Assembly: GCF_933775445.1 (NCBI RefSeq)
Contig: NC_065873.1
Location: forward strand, 13,702,001-13,766,000
Reading direction: 5' to 3'
DNA length: 64,000 nucleotides
Source: Argentina anserina
Lineage: Eukaryota > Streptophyta > Magnoliopsida > Rosales > Rosaceae
A program made the position numbers and the translations under genes. Each line of letters begins with the position of its first letter. Position 1 is the stretch's first letter. The notes below the pieces were generated by a model. The model was not told where the DNA came from. It saw only the letters and a list, made by a program, of their open reading frames with translations, and did not search any database. This document shows, piece by piece, positions 48,186 through 59,026 of the stretch.

Positions 48186-49165
48186 AGGTCCTTGTACATC
48201 TTGTTATTCCCTGGATGAACGGTATAACGTGAACGATGTGCCGTACGGAGGACCTCCTCCTGAAGATCATCACAATCTGGGACACACAATCTTGCCCCAA
48301 ACCTCAACCCTCCATCGGGTCCAACTCTCCACTCAGAAGGGCACTCATCAAGCGTATCAACTACAAGATCTGCCAACTTAGCTTGAGAGAGTCTATCCCG
48401 CGCCTGACCCTGTATGATCCTCGTGATCAATGTGGGTTGCACCGTGACACTACCAAGAAAGACCCTTGGTTCTCCTTCCGATGGTATCAAATCAAACTCT
48501 GATGCAGTTTCCAGCATGTGCCATTCCTGGATCATAAGTGAAGCTACCACGCCTCTCGGTTTTCTGCTCAAGGCAGCAGCCACCACATTTGCCTTCCCCG
48601 GGTGGTACTCTAATGTGAAGTCATAGTCCTTAAGGAGTTCCATCCATCTCCTCTGCCTCATATTCAGCTCCTTCTGTGAGAACAAGTACTTCAAACTCTT
48701 ATGATCTGAAAAGAGTTGAAATTTCTCACCATACAAGTAATGTCTCCAAATCTTCAGGGCAAATACAACTGTCGCAAGCTCTAGGTCGTGTGTCGGATAA
48801 TTCTTCTCATGAATCTTCAACTGTCTCGAGCCATAAGCAACAACTCCTCCATGCTGCATCAACACACAACCCAAACCTTGGAGCGAAGCATCACTGTAAA
48901 TGACATAGCCACCACCACTAGAAGGAATTGTCAACACTGGAGCTGTGGTCAGTCTAGTCTTTAGTTTGCTGAATGCTTCCTCACATGCATCCGTCCACAC
49001 GAACGGAGTATCTTTCTTGGTCAACTTGGTCAATGAAGACGCAATACTAGAAAACCCCTCGATAAACCTCCTGTAGTATCCTGCCAAACCGAGGAAACTA
49101 CGTATCTCTGTAGGGTTCTTTGGACGACTCCAATTCTTTACTGCCTCCACCTTTGACGGGTCCAC
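48125..49165 (-). pseudogene. gypsy B RT end and RNase H
   Basis: It continues the RT after the in-frame TAG near 49187, beginning with the RT connection ([14 protein letters not shown]). The RNase H domain has [10 protein letters not shown], the acidic HDLELA and FSDHKS. The last conserved site reads [10 protein letters not shown], where relatives usually have Asp at the second Ala of that run, so an active-site residue seems lost. It ends with the His half of the integrase zinc finger and a TGA near 48125. RNase H removes RNA from the RNA-DNA hybrid during replication. Confidence 0.92.
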
Positions 49166-49207
49166 TAGTACTCCATCTTTTGAGACAACATGACCAAGGA
49201 ATTTGAC

Positions 49208-51406
49208 CTATTCTTTCCAGAACTCACACTTCTCTAGCTTGGCATACAGTCTCGCCTCCTTCAAGGTCTGCAACACAGTTCTCAGGTGCACCACATGTTC
49301 TTCTTGTGTCTTGGAGTATATCAGAATGTCATCCACAAACACCACTAAGAACTCATCCAAGTACGGACTAAATACTTGGTTCATCAAACTCATGAAGACA
49401 GCTGGTGCATTCGTTAGACCAAATGGCATGACGACAAACTCATAATGTCCATACCGGGTCCTGAAGGCTGTCTTCGATATATCTTCTTCTTTCACTCTGA
49501 GTTGATGATAACCAGATCTCAAATCAATCTTAGAGAACACTGTAGCACCTTTGAGCTGATCGAACAAGTCATCGATCCTAGGTAAGGGATACCTATTCTT
49601 GATGGTCACCTTGTTCAGCTCTCTGTAGTCCACACATAACCGCAGAGAACCATCTTTCTTCTTCACGAACAAAACAGGTGCTCCCCAAGGTGAAACGCTA
49701 GGTCTAATGAATCCTTGGTCTAATAGCTCATCGATCTGCACCTTCAGCTCCTTAAGTTCATTCTGCCCCATTCTATGTGGTGCCTTTGACACAGGTGCTG
49801 TACCGGGTACTACATCAATGCAGAAATCTATCACTCTTCGAGGAGGTAGCCCCGGTATCTCTTGGAACACTTCACCAAACTCAGATACTACCACAATGTA
49901 TGCGATAGTTACTTTCTGATCCACTGACTCCACATGTGCCAAAACTCCTGATCTCATGGCGTTATCAGACTTGAGGCAACGGTAACGAAACACTGGCTCT
50001 CCGGGTCTATGAAAGGACACTACCATGTCAAAACAATCAATCACAGCATGCTGTGGTCTCAACCAATCAATCCCCAAGATCACATCATAAGTGTGGTCCG
50101 GAATCACAATCAACGAAGCAGAGAACTCTCTACTTCCAATCAAAATAAGACAAGCTTTGCAGATTGTCTCTAACTCAAGTGACACTCCAAGGGGTGAAGT
50201 GACACATAAGGCGTCCCCAAGAGGTGTAGGAATCAGTCCTAGCATATCTACTACCGAACTAGCAATGAATGAATGCGATGCTCCCGTATCGAACAGTACT
50301 CTAGCAAGGTAGTCAAAAAGTGATAATGTACCTTCCACTCCTGTGTCTCGCTGACCCACTGCGAACACTCTAGCTTGGCCCGCTGGTAGCTGTCTCTGCG
50401 GCCGTTCCTGCCTACCCTGAAGTGGTCGGGTACAATCTCGAGCTATGTGTCCCACTTGCCCGCACCGGTGGCAGCCTGCTCTCTTCGGTTTCGGGCATGC
50501 TGAGGCGTAATGTCCCATCTCGTTGCAGCCATAACACCTCACCGCTGCCAATGGTCTGAATGGTGCAGCCCTGTTAGCTAGGGGTGCCGCCCTTGTCGGA
50601 ACCTGATAGTGGGGTCTTGGCCTCTTCCATGACCTACCCGTCGGTCCTGAGTGCTCGCTACCTGTACAGATCGCCTTGCCTTTTCCCTTTATGTCTCTGC
50701 TTCCCACATCTCCTGCTTGAGTCTTATTTGCTTGCTCCAAGTTCATGGCACTCTCAAATATCAACTCCCTAGTAGTCAGGCAAATGACTGATATCATGGT
50801 CTTGTACTCCTGTTTCAGCCCTCGTAGATACTTCTGAGCTAAACTGGTCGTACCCATAGGCCTGACATACCGATACAGCTGTGAGAATCGAGCATCATAC
50901 TCTCTAATGGTCATGTTTCCCTGCACCAGTGCCAGAAACTCCAACTCTAAGTCCTCCCGTACTGAGGCTGGAAAATACTTCTCTCGGAATATGGTGGTGA
51001 AACCTCCCCATGTGAATGTAGACACATCCACAGTCTGTCTCATGCTCTTCCACCAGTCTAAAGCATCACCCTTGAGAAAGAATGTAGCTATCTTTCTCTT
51101 CTCAATCTCTGTGTACTCTATCATCTCAAAATAAGTCTCCATACCCTCGATCCAATGGTCAGCTACCATATGATCTAGTCCCCCATGAAAGGTCGGCGCT
51201 GACAGTGCACTAATATCCTTGATCAGCTTCAACACTCGACCGTCATCTCTAACCGCAGGAGCTGGCTCAACCTGCTCCTCCTGTGGAGCAGCCTCCTCAT
51301 ACAGGTTCTCCACGTTGCGGACTCGGCCCGCGGCCCTACCTCGACCTCGGCCTCTCGCCCGTCCTCGGCCCTTATCAGCGTTCATCACCTTCAAACAACG
51401 AAACAC
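49208..51406 (-). pseudogene. gypsy B gag-protease-reverse transcriptase
   Basis: A 732-codon frame. Residues ~60-230 are the retrotransposon gag capsid region ([15 protein letters not shown]). Two CCHC knuckles lie at C291-C304 ([14 protein letters not shown]) and C312-C325 ([14 protein letters not shown]), for binding RNA. The aspartic protease motif [10 protein letters not shown] is at ~371-380, with the ILGIDWL flap region at ~443. The reverse transcriptase starts near 550 and carries [19 protein letters not shown] and the active-site [10 protein letters not shown] (~689-698). The frame stops at a TAG directly after CEFWKE, where the polyprotein should continue in the same frame. The Arg/Gly-rich N-terminus is short. 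The element is therefore blocked by a single stop here. Confidence 0.95.
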
Positions 51407-51660
51407 TGAGTCAATACTTGTGAAATCTCGAATTCAACTGAAACAGATTCAATAGGTATTAACATGAAATTTCAGGATAAGATGAATCATCGAAGTATCA
51501 TCACAATACTTCCCAGAGGACCAAACCATTAGGTATGGCTCCTAAAACACTCTCGCGTACCCGACGACATATCAATACCGAGGAGCATGTGATGGGTGCC
51601 CGCCTGCAGTCAGATCATCGCTCCCGGATGATATTGATAATCGCCAAATACGCACTTAGC

Positions 51661-51672
51661 CTCTGATACCAA
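51661..51672 (-). other. Primer-binding site of gypsy B (tRNA-iMet)
   Basis: On the minus strand it reads ttggtatcagag immediately inside the 5' LTR, complementary to the 3' end of plant initiator tRNA-Met. It primes minus-strand cDNA synthesis. Confidence 0.88.
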
Positions 51673-51673
51673 C

Positions 51674-54617
51674 TGTAACGACCCTAAAATTTCGAGCTTA
51701 AAAACTCAAAATTTTAAAGTCGTTAAACACAAAATAATCTCAATGAAATCGAAATCATTTAAGTGCACAACGGATCATCACTGAGTTCTCAATATAACTC
51801 AGAAAACCAATTATTACAACCCAAATTTATAATCCATACATAAAATGGAAATGTAATAATCCTCACAAATCTCACAAATAAAATCACACCAACTCTCACA
51901 CACAAATCCACGCTAAAACCTCAACACAAGTAGGGTACAAACGACTTCGAGCCTCCGTAGTCGTCGCTCAACCTCCACTAATCAGCACCTGCGGAATTAT
52001 CCCCTACACCATCGAATTGGTGCACCGGGATTGTAAACACAAACCCGGTAAGCTTATAGCTCGTATGAGTAAAATCAAAATATAGTTCGCATATCAAAAT
52101 ATACGAAAAATCACAAATCAACAAATATAAATGCCCTCATGAGTCAATGGACAGCCCATCTGGTTGTCCCAAAGGAATATGAAATGAAACGCTCATGAGA
52201 AGATTAAGTAACCCTTCTGGTTACCCAAATGCATTTATAATACGGGTACCAAGAACGCTGGTACACATCTGTTACCCCTCTCGTAATACACCGCCGATAT
52301 TGGATAGCCACCCGCTACCCAACATCCAAAACAATCTGAGTACCCATGAGCAGATAACCACCCGTTACCTCACATGCAGTACTAAGGCAGACAGACTAGA
52401 GCTCTAACTGTATCGTAACTTTCGCCCGGCCAAAGGCTAGGTTCCGACTTGCCAAACACGTACAATAATCTCACATCATATTGTACCAATCACGTCCGAA
52501 GACAAATCAACATTTTAACAATCTCACTGTTAAAAATCACGTACAATAATCTCACATCATATTGTACAATTCAAATCACATGCTCAATGTATTCACAATA
52601 AAATCATAACAGTATATTATATAGCAAACTATATATATTCGTACTTATTTAGCATTTATACAATATATATATATAGTCCACTATATCTTATACATGTCAT
52701 ATTTTACAACACATGCTCAATACACAATCTTCCGTCATCAAAATGATCATTCCTAATGAATTAATAACAGTATATAATATAATGAACTATATATATATGC
52801 ACTTATTACCATTATACAGTATATATATATAATCCACTAAATTGTATACATGTTGTAATTCATTATTAAATACTCTTGCAAAATCTTGAATCACCGCGAG
52901 GGTAGATTCGTAAATATGTGAGATTTTACTCACCTTATTGACTTGAGCGTAATTCCACAATTTCCGAAGATAATTCCTTTCCTCGATTTAACGATCACCT
53001 AGAAAAAATAAGAAGAGAATTTAGAATCGTTTCATAAACCTTTAAATCCCGAAACAGTAATAATCGGATACTGTTCAGCAATTTTCGGTTTTACGAAGTT
53101 ACTGTTCAGTGTTACTGTTCACTGTTACTATTAATACGTATTTCTGTACGTATAAATATTTATATACGTATTTCTGTACGTATAAATATTATATACATAT
53201 TTCTGTACGTATAAATATTATATACGTATTTCTGTACGTATAAATATTATATACTTATTTCTGTACGTATAAATATTATATTCGTATTTCTGTACGTATA
53301 CGTACTGTTTAAATGTAAATACAATCTCAGTAAATAAAATTTACTAAATTACCCTTTTACAAATTACTTTTTACATTTACTGAAAGTAATTTATATTTAC
53401 ATTCACCGTAGGTAAAATTTAATTATATTTACCGTACGTAAATAAAATTTACATTTACATTTACCGTACTTAACTAAATTACCAAAATACCCTTCTCGGA
53501 ATCACTGTTCACGCGCCGCCGCACGTGGCGGCGCGTGGGGTGCACGCTCCACCTCCGGCAGGCCGCGCGTGGCGCTCACGCGCCACTCACTGTGGCAGCG
53601 CGTGGGGCCCACGCGCCGACACTAACCAAGGCGCGTGTGACGCCACCGCCACCCCAAAACCATCCTCCATTCTCCCCTCTTCCTCCCTCCGGTCCTAGGC
53701 CGCACCTACGCCACCCCAAACTTCAACACGCGCCGCCTAAGGCGGCGGTACCTCCCCATCAACCCAACCTCCGATCTCCACCCAAAACATCACAAATCCA
53801 CACAAAAATTCACCAGCAACATCACAACAACCAACCTAGGCTATACTCACCTCGATTTAAGCTCGAAAACGACCGGAGACGAGCGTAGGAGCGGCGGAGT
53901 CGGATCGTGGTTGGGCGAGTAACCAACGTTTGCCTGAGCTTCGATCGCTCTGCAAGGGGGGTGCTAGGGTGGCGCGCGATGTCGACAAGCAGGTCACCGT
54001 ACCCTAGTTCTGCCGGCGACGTCGCATGGAACGACGGAGCTTCCCTCCAAGCCTCGGATTGTCTCGAGGAAGCTAACGGCGGCGAGACGCGATGCGGCGA
54101 GCTCGAGGGTAGCTGCGAACGTCCATGCGGGGCTCCTTGGACCGGCGGTTAGAGACACGAAGGCCGGAGTTCGCCGGATTGAATCGAAGAATTTTTCTGA
54201 AGGAAGAGGAAGAAGTTTCGGGGTGAGAGAGAGAGAGAGAGCGGCGGAATGAAGGGTTTCCGAAAATGGAAACCCTAATTCCTCAATTTTTCCTTTTATA
54301 CTATTTTCCAAATCGGAAACTAACTTCCGTCGTTAATAACTTTTACCCCCGACGTCTGATTAGATCGCGTCACATATCCACGAACTCGTATCGACGAGCC
54401 CTACAACTTTCGTGAAGAAAGTTTTCGCAACCGAGCAACGGAATAAAAGTCGATAATTTCGTTCGAAAACGTAACGTTTTTCTTATTAAACGTTCCGAAA
54501 ACGTTTCCGTTTTTCTTTTCAAAACATCGCAAACAATCACGTTCTTTTTAATCGAACTTCACAACTTAATAGAATTTAAATTAACCCAATATTGTTTGGA
54601 AATTTAGGGTTATTACA
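51674..54617 (-). repeat. 5' LTR of gypsy B, uninterrupted (2944 bp)
   Basis: TGTAACGACC…GGTTATTACA, next to aagat at 54618. It keeps six ~28-bp minisatellite copies (53140-53300), the two palindromes (near 53511-53536 and 53729-53748), and a GA run at 54226-54240. It serves as the reference for both empty insertion sites in the other LTR. Confidence 0.94.
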
Positions 54618-54622
54618 AAGAT

Positions 54623-55168
54623 GATGATGACTAAATTTTATATGTACGATGATGACCAAACCAGATGAATGTGTGTTAATGTCATTTTAATTCTATGTTG
54701 CTTTAATTTGAGGTAAAAAAAACTTATAAAAATTTGAAGTAATGAAATTATCCTTATAAACCATTTCGAAATTTTGAAATAGTTTTACATAAGGCGACGA
54801 GATATTGAATTTCTGGTCGCTTTAGTCGAAATAATTGCGCGCACCCTTATCCGCCAAACATTTCGCAAATTGTTTGAATGAATTTAGAAATTTAACTAGG
54901 CGACCATCTTATGTGATTATCACGTCGCATTAGTATTAATATTGAAAAGAGAAAACCCTCAACACCCATTTTCATTTCGCACCAGATCGAGCTCTCTCTC
55001 TTACCCACACCCCTCTCTCTTCCCATTTCGCACCATCTCGAGCTCTCTGTTACCCACACCCATCCCCAAATTCATCCTGCCGCTCCTACATTCCCTCTCT
55101 CTTCTCTTCTCCACCGCTCCTATATCCCCTCTCTATTCTCATCTTCACCGCCCGAATTCACATCGGCG
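54623..55168 (+). other. tnp2 end and spacer before the TNPA-like gene
   Basis: The first 12 bases complete the tnp2 frame (three Asp codons and TAA at 54632). From about 54788 to 54930 there are several aaggcgac, ggtcgc and cgtcgcatta words like those in the CACTA ends. A CT-rich stretch at 54960-55150 looks like the 5' UTR of the next gene. Confidence 0.6.
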
Positions 55169-55596
55169 ATGGCTAGGGGTAAATCGAAGCGAGCAGCCGC
55201 CGCACAAGCTCAACTAGAAGATGCCACATTAGAAGCTCAACTTGCTGCCTCCGATCGCCCACAAGCCACCTCAACTGAGGAAGGAGACGTACATTCACCT
55301 CCACTACCTCCCCCACTTGGAATAGGGAACAACGTGCCTTCACCTCCGCCGCCTCCCTCATTTGATGACGAACCAGAACTCTTCTCCAGCTCCACCCCGG
55401 CCAGCGGCGACGCCTCAGTCGACAAGAGTAAAAGCATTTGATCCAAAGATACAGAAGCTTCAATTGGTATTCAGATCCCCTTTTTTGATATTTCTTTAAT
55501 TTGCGTTTTCTATTCCAATTTTGATTGCGAGATGTTGTTTCTGTTTTAGGGTTTAATCCCGGTTTGGAATTTTGATTTTGATTAGTGTGAGTTGGT

Positions 55597-55973
55597 GATT
55601 AAGGAGAAAGATTACTGCTTTGTTATATATATTGTTATTGTGAGTTGGTGTTATTGCAGGGTTTTTGTGTATATACAAGAAATTGTAATCAGAAAGTAGT
55701 CTGAGTATTATATATAAGTAAATTGATGATTAAGGAGAAAGATTACTGCTTTGTTATATATATATATTGTTATTGTGAGTTCATGTTATTGCAGGGTTTC
55801 TGTGTATATGGGGAGGAAATTGTAATCAAAGTAGTTTGAGTGTTATATATAAGTAAATTGTTGATTAAGGAGAAAGATTACTGCTTTGTTATATATATTG
55901 TTATTGCAGGGTTTCTGTGTATATACAAGAAATTGTAATCAAAGTAGTCTGAGTGTTATATATAAGTGAATTG
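55597..55973 (+). repeat. Three intronic tandem copies (110-135 bp)
   Basis: Copies start at 55597, 55728 and 55863, each beginning gattaaggagaaagattact and containing gcagggttt and ctgagt.ttatatataagt. They lie in the first intron of the TNPA-like gene. Each copy carries a ttgcag word that could mimic a splice acceptor. Confidence 0.88.
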
Positions 55974-56918
55974 GCTTTTGACGTTGTTATATATTAATGT
56001 GTTTGACACAGACCCTTTCAGCAGTAGCATATTATGTTTGGAATATGTTCATGCTTATCAATGTTATAGAGGTATGTATAAGTGGAACTGAACTCTCAGT
56101 ACTTAATGTCATGTGCATATGGCAATGTTCGGAAGCGTGGAATTGTGGTCAGCAACAAGACGGAACACATAGTGAAGGTAATGGGACACAGGCTCACGCT
56201 TCAATGGTCAGATTTCCACTCCGGACCTCACTTGATAAATAACCGAAGCCTCCTTTCCCACGACATTGGCTGCTGTGTCAAGGCACGGGTGCCAATGCTT
56301 GCGCCGACATTTTATGAGCTACAACTTCACCAAAGAAAAACGGTTGACAATTATTTGAAAGTCTGCCTTTTTAATTTCATTGTGGCTGGTCTCTCTGTAA
56401 TTATATGGCTTGTACTAATGTGGATGCTTATTGGTATTGCGGACTTATTATGATATACCAGCCTCAGATATGAAAATGTGGAACTTTATTGATAGGTTGG
56501 CCTATGAGAGGTACAAGGACTGGAAGCACAATTGCAAGCGGCATTTCAATCTATGGAAGGATGAAGTTCCCCTAGAATTTGTGCATCGTCCAGATCAGTG
56601 GACCTACTTGTGCCAACACTTCAGGGACCCTGATTATATGGTAATTTTATCTAACTGATTTGACCAAATTGTTTGAAAATTAATTTATAACCTGAATTGT
56701 GTTCTTACTGTTTTATTGTTTTTATTTTTTGAGGCTATGTGTGTGCAGAACCAGGCTAATCGGACAAAGAACCCCAACCCTATCAACCACTGCTCAGGGT
56801 CTCTCCTTATGAGTTTTAGAGCGAGTGCCTACTTAGAGAGAGGACATCCGGCCGCGTACGTTGCGGGTTTTCTGGATTCTTACCTACCTAGCAAGAACGG
56901 AAAGGAAAAGGCGGTGAG

Positions 56919-57825
56919 TATTGTGATCTTGGTAGGCTTAAACTTTAGATGTGACTGTGTTTTGAATGTGATGTTGGATTAAATTCAGTTCATGTTTTTA
57001 GTTGATAAGGTGACTGTTTGAAAGGGAAAGTGTGAAAGACAAAAACTGTTCAAGGTTATGATTTGTTGAGTATTGTGATCTTGCTAGGCTTAAACTTTAG
57101 ATGTGACTGTGTTTTGAATGTGATGTTTGATTAAATTCAGTTTACATGTTGTATAATTAGTATGATGTTTATTTATGGCAGGAAAAAAGTTAAGAGGAAG
57201 CTTGATGACATTCTAGCAGAAAATGGAGAGGCAGACCCAGGGGCTATTGAAAATGATCCAATCCCTGTTGATGAACAAGTGGATATGATCACAGAGGTCA
57301 TGGGAGAAAGGAAGGGGACACGAATTATTGGTATATATCTCTTACTTGTGGATTGTTATCCTGACATCTAATATACATGTGATTAAGAAGATTGGAATCT
57401 GAAGTACTTGATTTTGATTTTTTTTTTCCTTATGTTGAAACTTGTTGCAACTGAAACTTTTGCATATATGATGTTGGTCACTGTGCATATTGTATGAAAA
57501 TCATAAACGTAGCAACTTTGGACTGCAACATCTTATCAAATACCTCAATCTTCAGTACATTTGAATATAAACCACCTACCAGCTTGGTCATTTTTGTAAC
57601 TTTTCTATATCACAATACTCTTTTGTTTTTGGTAAACCTATATCACAGTACTCTAATACTCTGTAACTGAACTAATTCACAACAACCTTCAGTAGTATGT
57701 GTTCTGACAAAGTGACAATTAGTAAACTCTATAACATCACATGCAACTGAAACTTGTACATATATGTTGTTGGTCACTGCTAATTGTATAAAAATCATAA
57801 AAGTAACAACTTTGGACTGCATCAT
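56919..57825 (+). repeat. Two direct-repeat pairs in TNPA-like introns
   Basis: One pair is about 76 bp at 56919-56994 and 57071-57146 (aggcttaaactttagatgtg). The other is about 80 bp at 57447-57528 and 57747-57825 (tcaacttt-like core aactttggactgca). They add to the repeat load of these introns. Confidence 0.75.
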
Positions 57826-58494
57826 TTTTTGGACAGGAGCTCTCAAGTTCAGAAGTCAACACTAATTTAACTTAGCTTCTGCATTTATCATGATGTAGTG
57901 CAATTGATTAGTTTAGAATGTGTTACATGTATTGTTATATTGATAGGAGTGGGAGCAGCCCTTCAACGAGCCCCAAAAAGACGAGGGGGAGCATGGACCG
58001 ATGAATCTAATGAGAGAGTGCGGCGGGCTGAAGAGAAAGGTGATCGGGCTGAACTGCAAAACCAAGAGACAGGAAATGGCAAGGATAAAGGAGGAAAATC
58101 AGGCCTTCCGAGACCGTCTTCAAGCGTTGGAGGCAATGATTGTATCTATGCAAGCTTCACAAGCGCAAACTGCTTGACGTACATGTTAATCAATATGAGG
58201 TTATGTTTTTCAAGCACTTTGTCATCTGTTTTGAAGGGATGTATGAGAATATGACTTGTGTAATCTAATCTCTAACACTAGCTATTTTGTTGGGAATATG
58301 ACTTTTGTACAATTTGACATTAATTGATGCAAGGAGCTGTATTTTGTAACTTTGAGAAACTAGGTTCAGTTATAAAATCATGAAATGCGTCTCGGCCCTA
58401 TTATAGTAAGGCCAATGCACCAGCCAGCCGGTGTGGTGGCGATTTACTGATGTTTATATAATTATATCATGGTAATTTTTTTTACAACTCAAAT

Positions 58495-58847
58495 TAACTA
58501 AGGCGACGGAATCATTGTTTAAAATTCTCGTTGTGTCAACATTAAGGGACGGACAATACTGGTCGCCTCAACTATGTTTTAAGAGACGAATTATGTGGTT
58601 CCGTCGTGTAAGTCTTACGCGATGCGGAAGGTTCGTCGCCCACGTCTTACGAGACGATCGCTGGTTCGTCGCATTAGGACGACTTAGGCGACGTGGTTTG
58701 CTTATTCCGTCGCATAAGATCTTACGAGACGGCGATGTTGCGACGACTCTTAGGCGACGAGAAAGTCGTTTCGTAAGAGCTGGGCGACGGAGTTGGGCCT
58801 AACGCGACCAACTGAGTTCGTCTCTTAAAAGTGTAACTGGTGTAGTG
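58495..58847. repeat. Right CACTA terminus and subterminal repeats
   Basis: A dense set of aggcgacg, cgtcgcataag and cttacgagacg words in both orientations, ending tgtagtg at 58847. They match the words at the left terminus. Confidence 0.85.
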
Positions 58848-59026
58848 GTAATAGTTGAAGTAGTCGTCTTTTCGATGTTCAATGGTAAGTGATGAAAATA
58901 AGTGATACTGGTCTTATGACTCTTGACATTGAGCGTTGGAGTAGCAGAAGATGTGTTGATGTTGATGGAGCTTTTCGCCTCAGATCGGCAATAAGCTCTT
59001 AGTGAATGTTGAGTTAGCGAAGCCAT
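58848..59026 (-). pseudogene. NTF2-like gene, 5' part of exon 1
   Basis: The ATG at 59026 opens MASLTQHSLRAYCRSEAKSS. It continues with a Ser/Thr-rich, acid-poor segment to LNIEKTTTSTIT at the CACTA border. The composition suits a chloroplast transit peptide (inference). With one copy of the gta duplication, the frame passes directly into 29421 and down to the NTF2-like sequence. The displaced remainder is at 27788-29424, 29.4 kb away. The Met at 59047 is an alternative start. Confidence 0.78.

Larger units (their letters stand above)
34528..54617 (-). mobile_element. Ty3/gypsy element B (chromovirus-like) with insertions
   Basis: A minus-strand element flanked by aagat at 34523-34527 and 54618-54622. 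LTRs are 34528-46967 (with two insertions, about 2.78 kb without them) and 51674-54617 (2944 bp). The interior of 4.7 kb codes gag-protease-RT (49208-51406), RNase H (48125-49165) and integrase (47007-48185), in that order on the minus strand. The primer site at 51661-51672 fits initiator tRNA-Met, and a polypurine tract lies at 46968-46982. The integrase has a chromodomain-like tail, and long LTRs together with that tail point to a Tekay/Del-type chromovirus (inference). Confidence 0.95.
55169..58177 (+). pseudogene. TNPA-like second CACTA gene (Transposase_24 type)
   Basis: Exon 1 (55169-~55440) codes MARGKSKRAAAAQAQ and a Pro/Ser-rich tail. After a repeat-filled intron come exons near 56082-56360 (GHRLTLQWSDFHSG) and 56431-56640 (AYERYKDWKHNCKRHF, DQWTYLCQHF). 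Further exons follow at 56749-56913 (NRTKNPNPINHCSGS), 57182-57330 (EVMGERKGTRIIG) and 57947-58177. These are the order and motifs of the plant Ptta/En/Spm family. In En/Spm the comparable protein binds subterminal repeats. The last exon starts in one frame (GVGAALQRAPKRRGG) and ends convincingly in another, with a coiled-coil-like EENQAFRDRLQALEAM before TGA at 58175, so a frameshift lies between. Exon 57182 also joins out of phase. Confidence 0.78.
29425..58847 (+). mobile_element. CACTA (En/Spm) transposon with nested insertions
   Basis: The ends are CACTACGCCA at 29425 and, inverted from 58847, CACTACACCA. The 3-bp duplication gta flanks both sides (29422-29424 and 58848-58850). Subterminal regions at both ends are full of taggcgac and gcgtaag words. 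Inside are a tnp2-like gene (30810 onward) and a TNPA-like gene (55169-58177), the usual two-gene CACTA layout. Without gypsy B the element is about 9.3 kb. Its host site is the first coding exon of the NTF2-like gene. Both element genes are broken, so it is immobile by itself. Confidence 0.93.

Noticed and set aside
47643..51455. Plus-strand frames of 60-90 codons across the gypsy B interior
   Set aside because: They are antisense shadows of the gag-pol frames.
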